In this document: positions 33,746-43,239 of the stretch, one piece after another
Numbering within the stretch: the stretch's first letter is position 1
Layout: each line of letters begins with the position of its first letter
Assembly (NCBI RefSeq): GCF_963966145.1
Contig: NC_091049.1
Span: 24,180,001-24,244,000 of the forward strand
Direction of reading: 5' to 3'
DNA length: 64,000 bases
Origin: Tenebrio molitor
Taxonomy: Eukaryota > Arthropoda > Insecta > Coleoptera > Tenebrionidae
Notes under the pieces: generated by a model
What the model was told of the DNA's origin: nothing
The model's input: the letters and a program-made list of their open reading frames with translations, nothing else
Databases searched by the model: none
Made by a program: the position numbers and the translations under genes

Positions 33746-34155
33746 ACGACACAAACAAAACTGAACGATCTTGAAATGAGCGTCCCGAAAAAGGTTACGG
33801 CAGGGTGGGCGCGTCGCGACGTCAAATACCGTGCGTTGTCTTGCTTGTTCCGGATTTTCGAACAGCGATCTTTTAGTCCCGCGCATAAGTAGGACCTCTT
33901 GGCCTCCTACCCCGGCCAAAACGAATAGTGGCAAATTGACATGCTACACACCCTAGATTTTCACATTCGACCATACAAACCCTACACGGGTTGAAAAGCT
34001 TGACATTTTTAGTTTTTTATGTTAAAAAAATCGTAGTAAAATATCCGTTTCCAGCAAGTGATCAAACAAATGAAGAAGCTATCAAAGCGAAAAAGATAGG
34101 CTTTTGTACAATCGATCCCACTGAATATGCAGGCGAGAGTGATAAAAGAATTACA

Positions 34156-35002
34156 TACAGTGTGGAAATTACTTATGGAATAAATTAAGTAATTTCAAAA
34201 CTAATGACATTTGACGAAAATGCTGAAACAGGTCAATTTTTGTTTTTAATAATGCTTATTTTAAGTTACTTCACTTGTTGATGACGTCATCCATTTTTGA
34301 GCTATGATGTCATCACCAATTTTTTTAAATGACAACCCCCACTTTTTTCTTCTCTTTCTGATAGACCTTCCTACTACCTAAACGATGAATGAAAAAAATT
34401 GGTACCTTACATAACAATTTTTTTGAGAAAATAACAAATTTTATTTCAAAAATTTAATTTAATTATGTGGTTATTTAAAATCGAGGGTTTACTTTAACAG
34501 ACCAAACAACTTAGAAGATTTATGACAGAGAATTCGCGCTGAAATGGAACAAATCAGCTCTGACATTATTGAGCGCGGTGTACAGTGCCAAAAGTTGGCG
34601 GGGGGTAATTACAACATTTGCGTTACATTTTATTGTTAACCTTAGATGTTTGTTTGTTTCTGTTTAAGGTCAATTAAAATTTCTACATTAAAAATTAAAT
34701 TAAATTTTTGAAGTAAAATTTGTCATTTTCTCAAAAAAATTGTTATCTAAGGTACCCATTTTTTTTCATTAATCGTTTAGGTAGTAGTAAGGTCTATCAG
34801 AAAAAGAAGAAAACAGCCAGTGTTGTCATTTAAAAAAAATGGTGATGACGTCATAGCTCAAAAATGAATGACGTCATGAACAAGTGAAGCAACTTAAAAT
34901 AAGCACCATAAGAAATAAAAATCGACCTGTTTCAGCGTTTTTCACAAATGTCATTAGTTTTGAAATTACTGAATTTATTCCATAAGTAATTTCCACACTG
35001 TA
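34156..35002. mobile_element. Long-arm fold-back element with mariner-like relic, TACAGTGTGGAAA family
   Basis: About 310-bp arms: TACAGTGTGGAAATTACTTA, GAAACAGGTC(A/G)ATTTTT, GATGACGTCAT, GACCTT(A)CTACTACCTAAACGAT, all inverted on the right. Tips end in TA on both sides. The centre (34503-34640) still encodes NNLEDL-stop-QRIRAEMEQISSDI-type sequence, the C-terminal tail of a mariner-like transposase. The element therefore descends from an autonomous transposon by deletion. Same family as the interrupted copy at 2197-4141. Confidence 0.75.
34503..34640 (+). pseudogene. Mariner-like transposase C-terminal scrap
   Basis: Pieces NNLEDL and QRIRAEMEQISSDIIERGVQ, then AGGNYN, correspond to the family's ENLRxRI...C..I...GGHFEHL ending. 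One stop codon in between. Sits in the loop of the fold-back element. Confidence 0.5.
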
Positions 35003-35439
35003 TATTGAAATCTACACAATCATGTTTATATGTATCAAGTGGAAGGCCAGTTACATATTACAAAGCGGAAACAGTGTTATTTTGTCGTCTACACAAAAAA
35101 ATTTGAAGAATGGGAGTCTAAAAAGATGATGACTTTTGGACAAATATATGGTACAATCATTAGAAAAAATTTATCTGGGCGCTTTGTTACATGAAATCCC
35201 AGGCGTACCAAAAATAGGCCTGTTAGATATAATAGCAATGATTAATAACATGCAACTATTACTAAATTACGCGTATTCAGCATTAATTAAATTAAAGGCC
35301 AATTTATAGAAAAAGAATTAAATATTTAATTCGAATTAAATTTTAATTCGCAATTAACCCATGAAACCGAGACTTCGATTGGTTGAATCTGATCACGTGT
35401 TCAGTTACTGGCCCTAAAACCTCTGTAATTTTTAGTATT

Positions 35440-35610
35440 TTATATTTTATTTCCGGGTGTATTATGAAAAATCTTTGGTGCTATAACTTCCTTATTTTTT
35501 ATCCGATTTTAATACGTCAAACAAAATCGCTTTAGAAACACTATAGCCCGACATGCTATGATTTTTTTTTGACATTATATTCATTCACAGACCACAGCTA
35601 ACTTTGTTTT
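35440..35610. repeat. Short MITE-like repeat, inverted copy
   Basis: GGTGTATTATGAAAAATCTTTGG and TATAACTTCCTTATTTTTTATCC are the complement of the right half of the repeat at 39085-39285. Likely a fragment. Confidence 0.55.
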
Positions 35611-35755
35611 TTAAGTTGCACGGTATATTTTTTTATTTTTATTCTGATAGATGTTTATCTTCTGAATACATAAACATTAAAATCAAAAATCAAAAATTTG
35701 TTTTTAATAAAAAAAAAAGATTAGAATTTACAAAAATCAAGTAACCATAACTTTA

Positions 35756-35938
35756 CTATAGCAAATGTTCGAAATTACCTCCATTCTCTCTAAGCATATT
35801 CCACACCTTCCACTGACGCCCATTGCGCGCGTTCAATAAAAATTCTGGTGGTATTTGTTCACATACTGCTACGATTCTTCTTACTAAATCATCTCTGTTA
35901 TCGGGCGGAGTCAAATAGACATTGTCTTGAATGTCCAT
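35756..35938 (-). pseudogene. Mariner-like transposase, C-terminal tail
   Basis: About 60 residues ending exactly as the family does: DDLVRRIVAVCEQIPPEFLL, then NMLRENGGNFEHLL and a stop. Nothing catalytic is left upstream, where AT-rich sequence starts. Confidence 0.7.
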
Positions 35939-36027
35939 AGTTCTCTTAGTCGCTTTGGAAAATTAGAATGCACTTTTATTACTGTTAAATGTGACTGCTT
36001 GATTTAAAAAAAATACATTATTTTTTA

Positions 36028-36384
36028 ACATTGGGCCCCACGTTGGGCGCCACTTTTAACATCATGCCCCACGTTGTGGAGACACTTTTAACAGTGTTTG
36101 TGTTGTTGTAAATAGTTTATTTACATTTAGGTAAACAAAGTTAACAAGGTAGAGCGTGAGACTCTTGAGGGAGCTCGGATGATTAAGTGAATAATAATTA
36201 TAATGAATGATTGTCCATGCGCGCATCCCTTTTATAGCCTGTCTGGGAATAGTCCCGCACGCTCCGTCAGCGCGCAGCTGGTGAAATGGTAGGGGCCCAG
36301 CGACTTGATCCTCGCTGGCGACGGTAGCGCTTCGAAAGGGGTAGTACAGGGCGCTTTGGTACTACATCCGTGATTTATGCTACA
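36028..36384 (-). repeat. 3' LTR of the Gypsy-like element
   Basis: Starts TGTAGCATAAATCACGG on the minus strand, directly after the polypurine tract. No mismatch with the other LTR from 36043 on. Its far end runs into GTGGCGCCCAACGTGGGGC, a primer-binding-like unit that should lie outside an LTR. Confidence 0.8.
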
Positions 36385-37806
36385 TCCTCCCCCTCAGGTC
36401 TAATAGAATCGGCCCGATTATTGGACCTGATTCTTTCGGGGTCTGCCGCGCTTCTTGATGGGGTGAATCGGTTTGGGCGCGGCGTCCTCAGATACGGGGT
36501 GAGTTGCGAGACGTGGTAGGTACCAAGGGGCTCTACTGGTTTGTCTCGGGCGGCTATGTCATGGCTTGTGGGATCGTTTGAATCCATGTGCTGCGTTGCT
36601 GAGGGCATGGAGGTTGGCGTACGCCAGAACACCGGGCTGGAACGAGGCTGTAAGCCGGCGTTTGGAGTCGGCGTACTGCTTACGGCGATCTTGTTCCTTT
36701 TCATGGGTCTCTCGAGCTTCCTTCCAGCTTTCGTGGAGTTGAAGAAGTCGGGGGGTGGCTTCAGGGCGATGAGCCAAGGTAATGGTCGACAATCAATGAT
36801 GACGACTATGCTGGTCTCTTTGACGTAGCTGTGAAATTTGTTAAATGTCCATACATTGGCCAATACTTCTCTTTCTCTGATTGAGTAGTTCCTTTCCGTC
36901 TTGATGAGAAGGCGGCTAGCGTACTCGATGGGGTGCTCTTCGGGTGCCTCCCCCTGGAGTAAGGCTGCGTCAAGAGCGCAGGTAGGATCAGCTGTCCGGA
37001 GGACAGGGGTGCTAGTGAGCTGCTTCGTTGACGTTTGGAAGGCTTCTAACATGGCGTGAATTTCTGTCTGGGTAGTCTGTCTTTTACCCGGAGTGAGTCG
37101 ATACGGCGGAGAAGCTATCGGCGTGCTGTCTCCGGTGTCGATCTGGTGCTCTGCGAAGGGGGTCGGAGGTCCAGTTTTCGCAAATAACTCGACGTGCTGG
37201 TCCAGCAGGGCGTTGAGTCGTTCTTGTTCGATCTCTGGGAACGAGGCTCCTTCCACAGGGCGAAGATGCAAAGTGGCTAGGTGGATTCTTATCGGGCTGT
37301 CGTTCCCGGAACTAGATTCCATCTCATAATCCATCAGAGCATCGGCTGCGTCTTGCATGATGTAGTCACTACTACCTTGAGTCTGGTATGCACTACAGAC
37401 GTTTCGTCCGTCGTGTATAGCTGGTTGCGTGATTCTACTTGTTGGAGGCAGAGGTCCATTTTCTCTGGCGTCGTTGTCGGCGAGGGTGGCTTTCACGATT
37501 ACCTTTTGCGTTGGGTGGCCGGTTGCTAACAAGTGTTTGTCAAGACCGGCGCTGGCGACGCTGTAGCAGGCGACGGTTTCTATGATGGCGGACTCTTGTA
37601 CACCGGATATAGATACCGAGACTGTGAGGCTTCGTCGTGGTACCATGGGGTTCACGTTCAGGGTGCAGAACCCATTGAGAACGCTGGTCTCGGAGTCGGT
37701 CACGTTGCAGGTTGGACAATTTTTCCGGTGCATACCAGGACGTTGGCATCCGTAGCAGCAAACGTGTGTTGCACCAGCGGCGACCGGCGTTGTCGTCGAT
37801 CCAAGT
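36375..37806 (-). pseudogene. Gypsy-like gag-pol remnant, in-frame deletion derivative
   Basis: One open frame of over 450 codons. It starts upstream of the first ATG with CCYGCQRPGMHRKNC, a gag CCHC zinc knuckle. About 50 residues after the ATG is the protease site, ETVACYSVAS instead of the DTGA form, so the catalytic Asp and Gly are lost. Then LLDQHVELFA and SPPYRLTPGKRQ (start of reverse transcriptase, about 207-218). The catalytic YxDD region is missing, and the sequence jumps to LTSTPVLRTADPT and RNase H (EYASRLL, ERNYSIREREVLA, 270-291, with the first catalytic Asp block shortened). The integrase core is gone but a YHVSQLTPYLR tail remains. It cannot supply any of its own enzymes. Confidence 0.8.
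36385..36397 (-). promoter_or_regulatory. Polypurine tract
   Basis: The minus strand reads TGAGGGGGAGGA immediately before TGTAGCA. This is the expected primer for plus-strand DNA synthesis in an LTR retrotransposon, and it fixes the start of the 3' LTR and the element's orientation. Confidence 0.8.
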
Positions 37807-37930
37807 CACAGTCCAAGTCGAGTCATCCACTGCTGGAACATTTGGATGGCCATGGCGTCGTTCAGTCGTGGGCTGCGACGTTGCAAAGGGACGGGCTTTT
37901 GATGAGGAATGGTGGCGATCGTTTTTGGAT
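37807..37930 (-). pseudogene. Short gag remnant
   Basis: Frame adjoining the zinc-knuckle frame, reading AMAIQMFQQWMTRLGL before a TGA. Resembles the end of a gag core, but is too short to assign. Confidence 0.35.
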
Positions 37931-37933
37931 TGG

Positions 37934-38590
37934 TAGAGTAAGACCGGTTGGACCGTTGTCAGGGCCTTTCAGTGCTTAAACTCTGTCGTTCAATTTTGGA
38001 CGATGGAGACTGTTAGAGTAAGACCGGGTGGACCGTCTTCAGTGCCGTTCAGTGCTTAAACTCTGTCGTTCAATGTTTGGACGTCGGAGACTCTTAGAGT
38101 AAGACCGGGTGGACCGTCTTCAGTGCCTGTCAGTGCTTAAACTCTGTCGTTCAATGTTTTAGACGAAGGAGACTCTTAGAGTAAGACCGGGTGGACCGTC
38201 TTCAGTGCCGTTCAGTGCTTAAACTCTGTCGTTCAATGTTTGGACGTCGGAGACTCTTAGAGTAAGACCGGGTGGACCGTCTTCAGTACCGTTCAGTGCT
38301 TGAACTCTGTGTTGAGTCGTGGATTTTGGATTTTTAGAGTAAGACCGGGTGGACCGTCTTCAGTGCCGTTCAGTGCTTAAACTCTGTTGTTCAATGTTTG
38401 GGACGTCGGAGACTCTTAGAGTAAGACCGGGTGGATCGTCTTCAGTGCCTGTCAGTGCTTAAACTCTGTGTGGAGTCGTGGACTTTGGAAATTTTTAGAG
38501 TAAGACCGTGATCAGTGCTTGAACTCTGTTGGATTTTTGGATTTTCAGAGTAAGACCGTGCTCAGTGCTCTGTTGGTGGGTCGTGGATTT
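37934..38590 (-). repeat. Tandem array of ~80-bp units in the element's leader
   Basis: Nine units starting TAGAGTAAGACCGG(G/T)TGGACCG at 37934, 38014, 38095, 38177, 38258, 38335, 38417, 38496 and 38546. Spacings are 77-82 except the last, shortened one (50). Each carries TCAGTGCTTAAACTCTGT. They lie between the 5' LTR and the gag remnant. No spacer sequences, so not a CRISPR. Confidence 0.85.
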
Positions 38591-38595
38591 TTGGC

Positions 38596-38651
38596 CCGAA
38601 GTTGGGTGTCACTTTTAACATCGAGCCCCACGTTGAGCGCCACTTTTAACA
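38596..38651 (-). promoter_or_regulatory. Primer-binding-like units, repeated
   Basis: On the minus strand, after the 5' LTR, TGTTAAAAGTGGCGC(C/T)CAA is followed by CGTGGGGCTC and then another TGTTAAAAGTG. The TGGCGCxCAACGTGGGGC part looks like a tRNA-primer site; I do not name the tRNA. Similar units also extend into the LTR ends. Confidence 0.5.
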
Positions 38652-38993
38652 TTGGGCGCCACTTTTAACATCATGCCCCACGTTGTGGAGACACTTTTAA
38701 CAGTGTTTGTGTTGTTGTAAATAGTTTATTTACATTTAGGTAAACAAAGTTAACAAGGTAGAGCGTGAGACTCTTGAGGGAGCTCGGATGATTAAGTGAA
38801 TAATAATTATAATGAATGATTGTCCATGCGCGCATCCCTTTTATAGCCTGTCTGGGAATAGTCCCGCACGCTCCGTCAGCGCGCAGCTGGTGAAATGGTA
38901 GGGGCCCAGCGACTTGATCCTCGCTGGCGACGGTAGCGCTTCGAAAGGGGTAGTACAGGGCGCTTTGGTACTACATCCGTGATTTATGCTACA
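38652..38993 (-). repeat. 5' LTR of the Gypsy-like element
   Basis: Identical to 36043-36384 at every base I compared. Flank beyond its start reads ATTTTTTATTTTC. Confidence 0.85.
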
Positions 38994-39084
38994 ATTTTTT
39001 ATTTTCTTCTTTTTGTTTCTATGCATGAGCATGGTTGTTTAGATTTTCATATTCAAAATAAAAATCTATAAAACTGAGCAAAAA

Positions 39085-39285
39085 AAAGTTAATAGTGCAA
39101 TTTGGAAAAAAAAGTTGACTATCATCTGTCAAAAACAGAACTCAAGAACAAATATTGGAATACAATTCAAATTGTAGCCCATTTAAAACGACTTTGTTGG
39201 ACACATCATTTATCAAAATCGTATGAAAAATAAGGAAGTTACAACACCAAAGATGTTTCATAATACCCCCGGTATATTTTTTGAC
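39085..39285. repeat. Short MITE-like repeat, copy 2
   Basis: Shares AGTTGACTATCATCTGTCAAAA with the copy at 990-1181, and ATTTATCAAAATCG and TTCATAATACC with other copies. Ends CCCCGGTATAT. No coding content. Confidence 0.55.
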
Positions 39286-39289
39286 AGAC

Positions 39290-39920
39290 AGTCGTGTATA
39301 AAGTTCAACATTTTTTTACAGCATTGTGGATTATACCTACCGGGGAAACCGCGTTAAAAAAAACGCGCCTTTTATTCTACCTCTGTGGTGGTGTGGAAAA
39401 GAATAAATAACAAAGAATAAAGAGGTATTTGGCTAAAAGTATAACTTGTATTCGAAGTAATACCATCAGGTAGTAAAATGCTCGGGGCAGAGAGAAGTCG
39501 GCGGCCCCTTGGTCCTAATTCGAGCTCAACTAATGGGTGCTGAAAATCATGGGCTGCTGATATTGTTGGTTGCCATCATCACACTTTCGTGCAATGAGTT
39601 TCGTTTTTTATTTTGCCTCGTAAGTCAGAATTTAACCGATTTCAAGAAAAAAGAAGATTTCTCTGCATTAGATTATACATTCATGATTATAATGAGCTAC
39701 TTTATAACTCAAAAAAGTTAAAAATGAGACCGCTAGGAGTAATTTTGAAATTACAATTGTTTAATCGTAACGACCAATTTATTGCCTTAATCGAAAAATC
39801 AACATTTCTCTGCAATTGATTATGTCAAAAGGAATCGATAGAACCGTCGAGCAGCTTTTCAATTTCAAATTTGAAGTTTTTAGGAGTAATTTACGTTTAC
39901 ATTGGTTTAGTATAGGGCTA
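39290..39920. other. No gene seen
   Basis: Two overlapping plus-strand frames (39509-39819) have no resemblance to known proteins. Treated as chance. Confidence 0.4.
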
Positions 39921-39924
39921 TGAT

Positions 39925-40568
39925 TTCGAGATGGGCGCACTCGAACTGCGGTCCAAGTACGGACAGGTAAAAAGGGTCATAATCGGTCTTACTAATCTTC
40001 TCCCGAACTGCGGTCAAGACCCCGAGAGGTGAAATTTTTTTATCAGTCAACAGTACAGAATCTCACATAATATTATCATGTGAAAATAACATGCAATTTA
40101 TGTGTAATCAACAAATATTCTTTGTTAATGGAACATTTGACTATCGCCAAAACAGAATTTTTTTAACTCTAAGATTGAACACCTTAATACCAAAACATTA
40201 GTATGATTATGTTAAATGCGTGTCTCATAAGTTTTGTATTACTGTTTTGTAAATAAATGTTTGTTTCCAAAGTTTTGAATTAAATATAACAAAGTTTAAT
40301 TGCAATTCATGGTATGGTGGGGAGAGGCCAACAGGTACATACCTTTTAGTTATCACCGAAATACTGCCAACAAAAACACTAGATGATCATAGCCCACTCG
40401 GTCCCAAAAAGATCGTGAATGCCTAATAAGTTAAATTTTTTTGACCGCAGTTCGAGATAAGATTAGAGACGACCAGGTGAGTTAAAATTCTTTGATCGCA
40501 ATTCAGGTGTTGGATTATTGCGCTTCCGTTGACCGCAGTTCGGGTGCACCGTTCGAGATGAGGACCCT
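39925..40568. mobile_element. Element with repeated CGAACTGCGGTC subterminal motifs, class unknown
   Basis: Two direct motifs at the left (39942-39953, 40004-40015) and three inverted ones at the right (40443-40454, 40494-40504 degenerate, 40531-40542). The outermost parts also match inversely (TCGAGATGGGCGCACTCGAACTGCGGTC-like versus CTCGAACGGTGCACCCGAACTGCGG). Clustered oriented motifs at both ends look like transposase binding sites. No gene between them. Confidence 0.5.
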
Positions 40569-40569
40569 T

Positions 40570-40815
40570 AATCCCCTACCCTCCGGAATACTTAGAAAAC
40601 TCAGGTAACGTGGTCCAACTCCCATACGCCCGATGGAACTAGGAGTATAAGAGAAATTGCCCAAGAGTTAGATATATTCTCTGCTGAAAAGGCCATAAGC
40701 CTCAGCGGCAGCTTCACTGCGCATTATATTGTTACTATAAATTATCATGACATGTATTACATAAACTTTTGAATAAATGTATTTGAATCTGAATCTGAGT
40801 TAGATATATTCAGCA
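40570..40815. other. Possible LINE 3' tail
   Basis: Ends in AATAAATGTATTTGAATCTGAATCTGA, the kind of short-repeat tail seen at LINE 3' ends. No coding sequence is attached that I can read. Confidence 0.3.
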
Positions 40816-40819
40816 GATC

Positions 40820-41500
40820 GGTACATCGGTGTGCAACACCTCGAACCAGAAGATTACCCTGTTCGAAGAAATGTTTGTGTTTGGTTGCTTAATAAAGCGA
40901 CAGATGATGAAAATTTTATTTCGCAGATCTTGTTTTCGGACGAATCAAGTTTTGATCGGCAGGGATGTTTTAACCATCAAAATTTGCATGTATGTATGGT
41001 CGTACTATAATCCAAGGGCTACTTATCCGCATGCAGGACTAGTGGGAGATTCAGTGGTAAATCAAGATTGTAAAAAATAAAGTAAACGTGTTTAAGTACC
41101 TATTCTTTATTTTCAGATCGGATCTTTTCAATTCTCTATGCGTTAACAGGAGCAGTGTAAGCAAACTTTTTAAACATGGAACTGCCTCATTTACTTGAAG
41201 ATATTCCATTGATTTGTCTTGATAAATCAGTGGTTCCAACATGACGGGGCACCACCCCATTTCAATCGCAATGTGGAAGGTATTTTGAATCGAATGTATC
41301 CTAATCATTGGATCCGACGAAGTGGTCCAGGCCACTGGCCTGCACGATCTCCGGACCTCAATCCTCCTGATTTTTTTTTATGGGGGCACGTGAAAAACGT
41401 TGTTTATAACCGATCCATTCACAACGCGGAGGATCTTCGAAACAGATTACAAGAAGTTTTGGGACAATTACACCTGAAAAGGTCAGGACCTCTAAATTAG
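40820..41500 (+). pseudogene. Mariner-like (DUF4817-type) transposase, catalytic half, frameshifted
   Basis: Order matches the family: EPEDYPVRRNVCVWLLNK, then ISQILFSDESSFDRQGCFNH (first catalytic Asp in FSDES), HQNLHV, a damaged linker, DRIF, ANFLNMELPHLLEDIP, then after a frameshift INQWFQHDGAPPHFNRNVEG (second Asp in QHDGAPPH), HWPARSPDLNPPDFFLWGHV (third acidic position in PPDFF) and LRNRLQEVLGQLHL. At least three frame changes and stops. A TTTATTTTCAG acceptor-like sequence near 41110 probably arose by chance. N-terminal HTH and final tail absent. All three catalytic blocks are readable, but the gene is broken. Confidence 0.8.
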
Positions 41501-41690
41501 GGCGTATCCGAGTTCCTCCCGGTGGTCACTTCTTTACCTGCATAACCCTTTTTAACGGACGAGTTCCTCCCGAGGTTATCGGGGATTACTGCCATAGGTA
41601 GTCGACGAGTGGTAGCCGGACTAGATTATTATGGCGAGTATTTTGCTTGAAATTGGCAATAAATACACTGATGAGAGGGAGAAACAATTT
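41501..41690. other. Spacer with repeated GAGTTCCTCCCG
   Basis: GAGTTCCTCCCG occurs twice (41509, 41561) and its complement CGGGAGGAACTC at about 43004, suggesting remnants of a dispersed repeat with inverted ends spanning 41500-43025. Confidence 0.4.
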
Positions 41691-41691
41691 T

Positions 41692-41985
41692 TTTGTTCGA
41701 CACTGTCAGAATTTGAGAAATTTCTCCTGTGTAAGCGGATTTTGATAAATGTCACAATTTGTCAAAACGAAACGTCAAGCTAATTTTAAAGATTTTTAGC
41801 GATTTGGAGCCTTTAAGGGGCTCGTCGAACAAGAAAACGTTGTATTCAACTCGTTCTTGTGTAAATTGGGCCTTTTTTGGCACTCGTGGGCCTTTAAAAC
41901 GCTCGTTTCATTCGCGTTTTAAACTGGCCCACTCATGCCAAAAAGAGCCCAATATACACACGAACTCGTTAAATAAACTACTATT
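41692..41985. repeat. Hairpin repeat with GTTCGACACTG start, copy 2
   Basis: Second copy of the 15617-15903 repeat, same orientation. Shares GAGCCTTTAAGGGGCTCGTC and the ACACACGAACTCGTTAAATAAA end. The central palindrome is still recognisable. Confidence 0.7.
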
Positions 41986-42044
41986 ATTTACAAGGGTAAA
42001 TTAAAATGACATGCGGCATTTACAAATTATACTCTATTTATGTA

Positions 42045-42550
42045 CAATCGCGGCCATCCAAAAGTGAACGATAGCTTGCGAAAATTTCCGTATTTTTCGT
42101 TAGATTAAATCAGGCTGTATTCATTGCCGTTCGTGCAGCAGGCGTTACTATTTTAATAATAAAAAGTTGTAGCAAATAATTTTTACTAAAAATGAGACTG
42201 AGAAGTAATTAATACATTATTAAAGTGAAAGTAAACTTTAGTAAAGCAACCTTTCCAACACCTATTGGCATTGGCCTCTCAAGCCTGTTTTCTTGCCAAC
42301 CCCTCTTTATATTGAAGATGCAAGTCTGACTGCAATGTAATTCTCTCGCCACAGCAGCCAACGACCAATTTTCTTCTACCTTTGCAATAGCATTAGCTGT
42401 CTGCATCGGAGTGAGATGTAGCATTTAAAAAAAATTGTTTCAATAATTTTTTTATCGCTAGTGTCAAACTTTGACATTTTAGGACGCCTATGATTTAAAG
42501 TAAAAATCAAACTATAAAAAAAAACGTTCACTTTTGGATGGCCGCGATAG
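42045..42550 (-). mobile_element. 506-bp Tc1/mariner MITE, copy 1
   Basis: Inverted ends C(A/T)ATCGCGGCCATCCAAAAG followed by TGAACG. TA on both sides (42043-42044, 42551-42552). Contains a short minus-strand piece of a Tc1-type DNA-binding domain. An equally long copy is at 52794-53299. Confidence 0.85.
42209..42424 (-). pseudogene. Tc1-type HTH fragment captured in the MITE, copy 1
   Basis: Reads LTPMQTANAIAKVEENWSLA, AVARELHCSQTCIFNIKRGW, QENRLERP: the first helix-turn-helix of a Tc1-like transposase. It runs into MITE end sequence with no catalytic part. It may be transcribed in some copies but cannot be an enzyme. Confidence 0.6.
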
Positions 42551-42554
42551 TACA

Positions 42555-43235
42555 TGATATGAGTATACAGTGAGTTTTTTTTAAGACTGGCCATAGGGTT
42601 TTACATGCTAATTTTTCAACCCCCTGTTAACTTAATTTTTGTGAAAATTACAAAGCCTAGCACTGTTTTAAACAATAATATTATCTAGTCATTTAAAAAA
42701 AAAAAAAACTCAAGGTATATCTATTTTTGCAATAAAAAAACTTTTGAACACTTCTCCAACGTATACGGTTATCACTTTATTATGTTATTAGGTTATTAGG
42801 TACATAACTTTCTGGCTTGACAAAATTTCGCACTTTTTCACTCAGTTTCCATGCAGACGCTTTTAAAGAAATAATTAAACTAAACATTTTTTCCAACATC
42901 GATTATGAAAATGATGCTTTCATCACTCAACCCGATCATTCTTATCAGGAGCCCTAATCCCTTACCGTTCACTACCTGCTACAAGACCTGAGAATTTCTG
43001 ACCGCCGGGAGGAACTCCGCTGCCGCCCTAAATTAAACTTACTGCGCCGTGCACAACTATGTCTCGAAATTATTGGTGAACATTTAGAGCATCTTCTTTA
43101 ATTCATCTTTCTTTGAGTTTTGTTTGTATTTCCCTTTGTTATTATTTGCTTGCGTTCTATTAAACCCGGTATTTTTTAGAACCACCATTTGTTGTTGCTT
43201 TATGACTTCCGCCCGATAATAAATTTGTATAAATA
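42555..43235. other. No gene seen
   Basis: AT-rich spacer. The GAGGAACTCCGCTGCCGCCC patch near 43005-43030 relates to the sequence near 41509. Confidence 0.4.
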
Positions 43236-43239
43236 TGTA

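Larger units (their letters stand above)
31540..33948 (-). mobile_element. Possible long LTR with primer-binding-like site
   Basis: The minus strand starts TGTAGCATGTC (33948), similar to the LTR start of the Gypsy-like element at 36384. Near its far end it has AATAAACCAC, then a CTTGTCTCC...GACAATACTGAGCAC stretch, then TGGCGCCCA, a primer-binding-like sequence. The interior is unusually GC-rich for this window and has no real gene: broken frames at 33533-33934 are low complexity. No second LTR and no duplication were found, so this is tentative. Confidence 0.3.
36028..38993 (-). mobile_element. Gypsy-like LTR retrotransposon, internally deleted, recent
   Basis: Two direct LTRs bracket a minus-strand internal region of about 2.3 kb. 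The LTRs start TGTAGCATAAATC and are identical over at least 342 bp. In element order: 5' LTR (right), primer-binding-like units, a ~80-bp tandem array, a gag remnant with zinc knuckle, a damaged protease, a truncated reverse transcriptase, RNase H, the integrase C-terminus, a polypurine tract, 3' LTR. Flanks contain ATTTTTT on both sides, a possible target duplication but low complexity. The identical LTRs argue for recent insertion even though the coding part is defective. Confidence 0.85.

Noticed and set aside
33483..33934. Minus-strand frames rich in Phe and Ser
   Set aside because: Explained entirely by the CTGAAAGTGAAA-like simple repeat on the other strand.
36541..37979. Plus-strand open frames across the Gypsy-like region
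   Set aside because: They lie opposite the recognisable minus-strand pol frame and have no homology; shadows of a GC-richer coding strand.
37934..38590. CRISPR-like regular repeats
   Set aside because: Units of about 80 bp follow one another without unique spacers, in a eukaryotic LTR element. This is a tandem array.
41060..41120. Spliceosomal intron in the DUF4817 transposase relic (GTAAAT...TTTATTTTCAG)
   Set aside because: The gene is broken by several other shifts and the family normally lacks an intron here; the signals are weak in AT-rich DNA.
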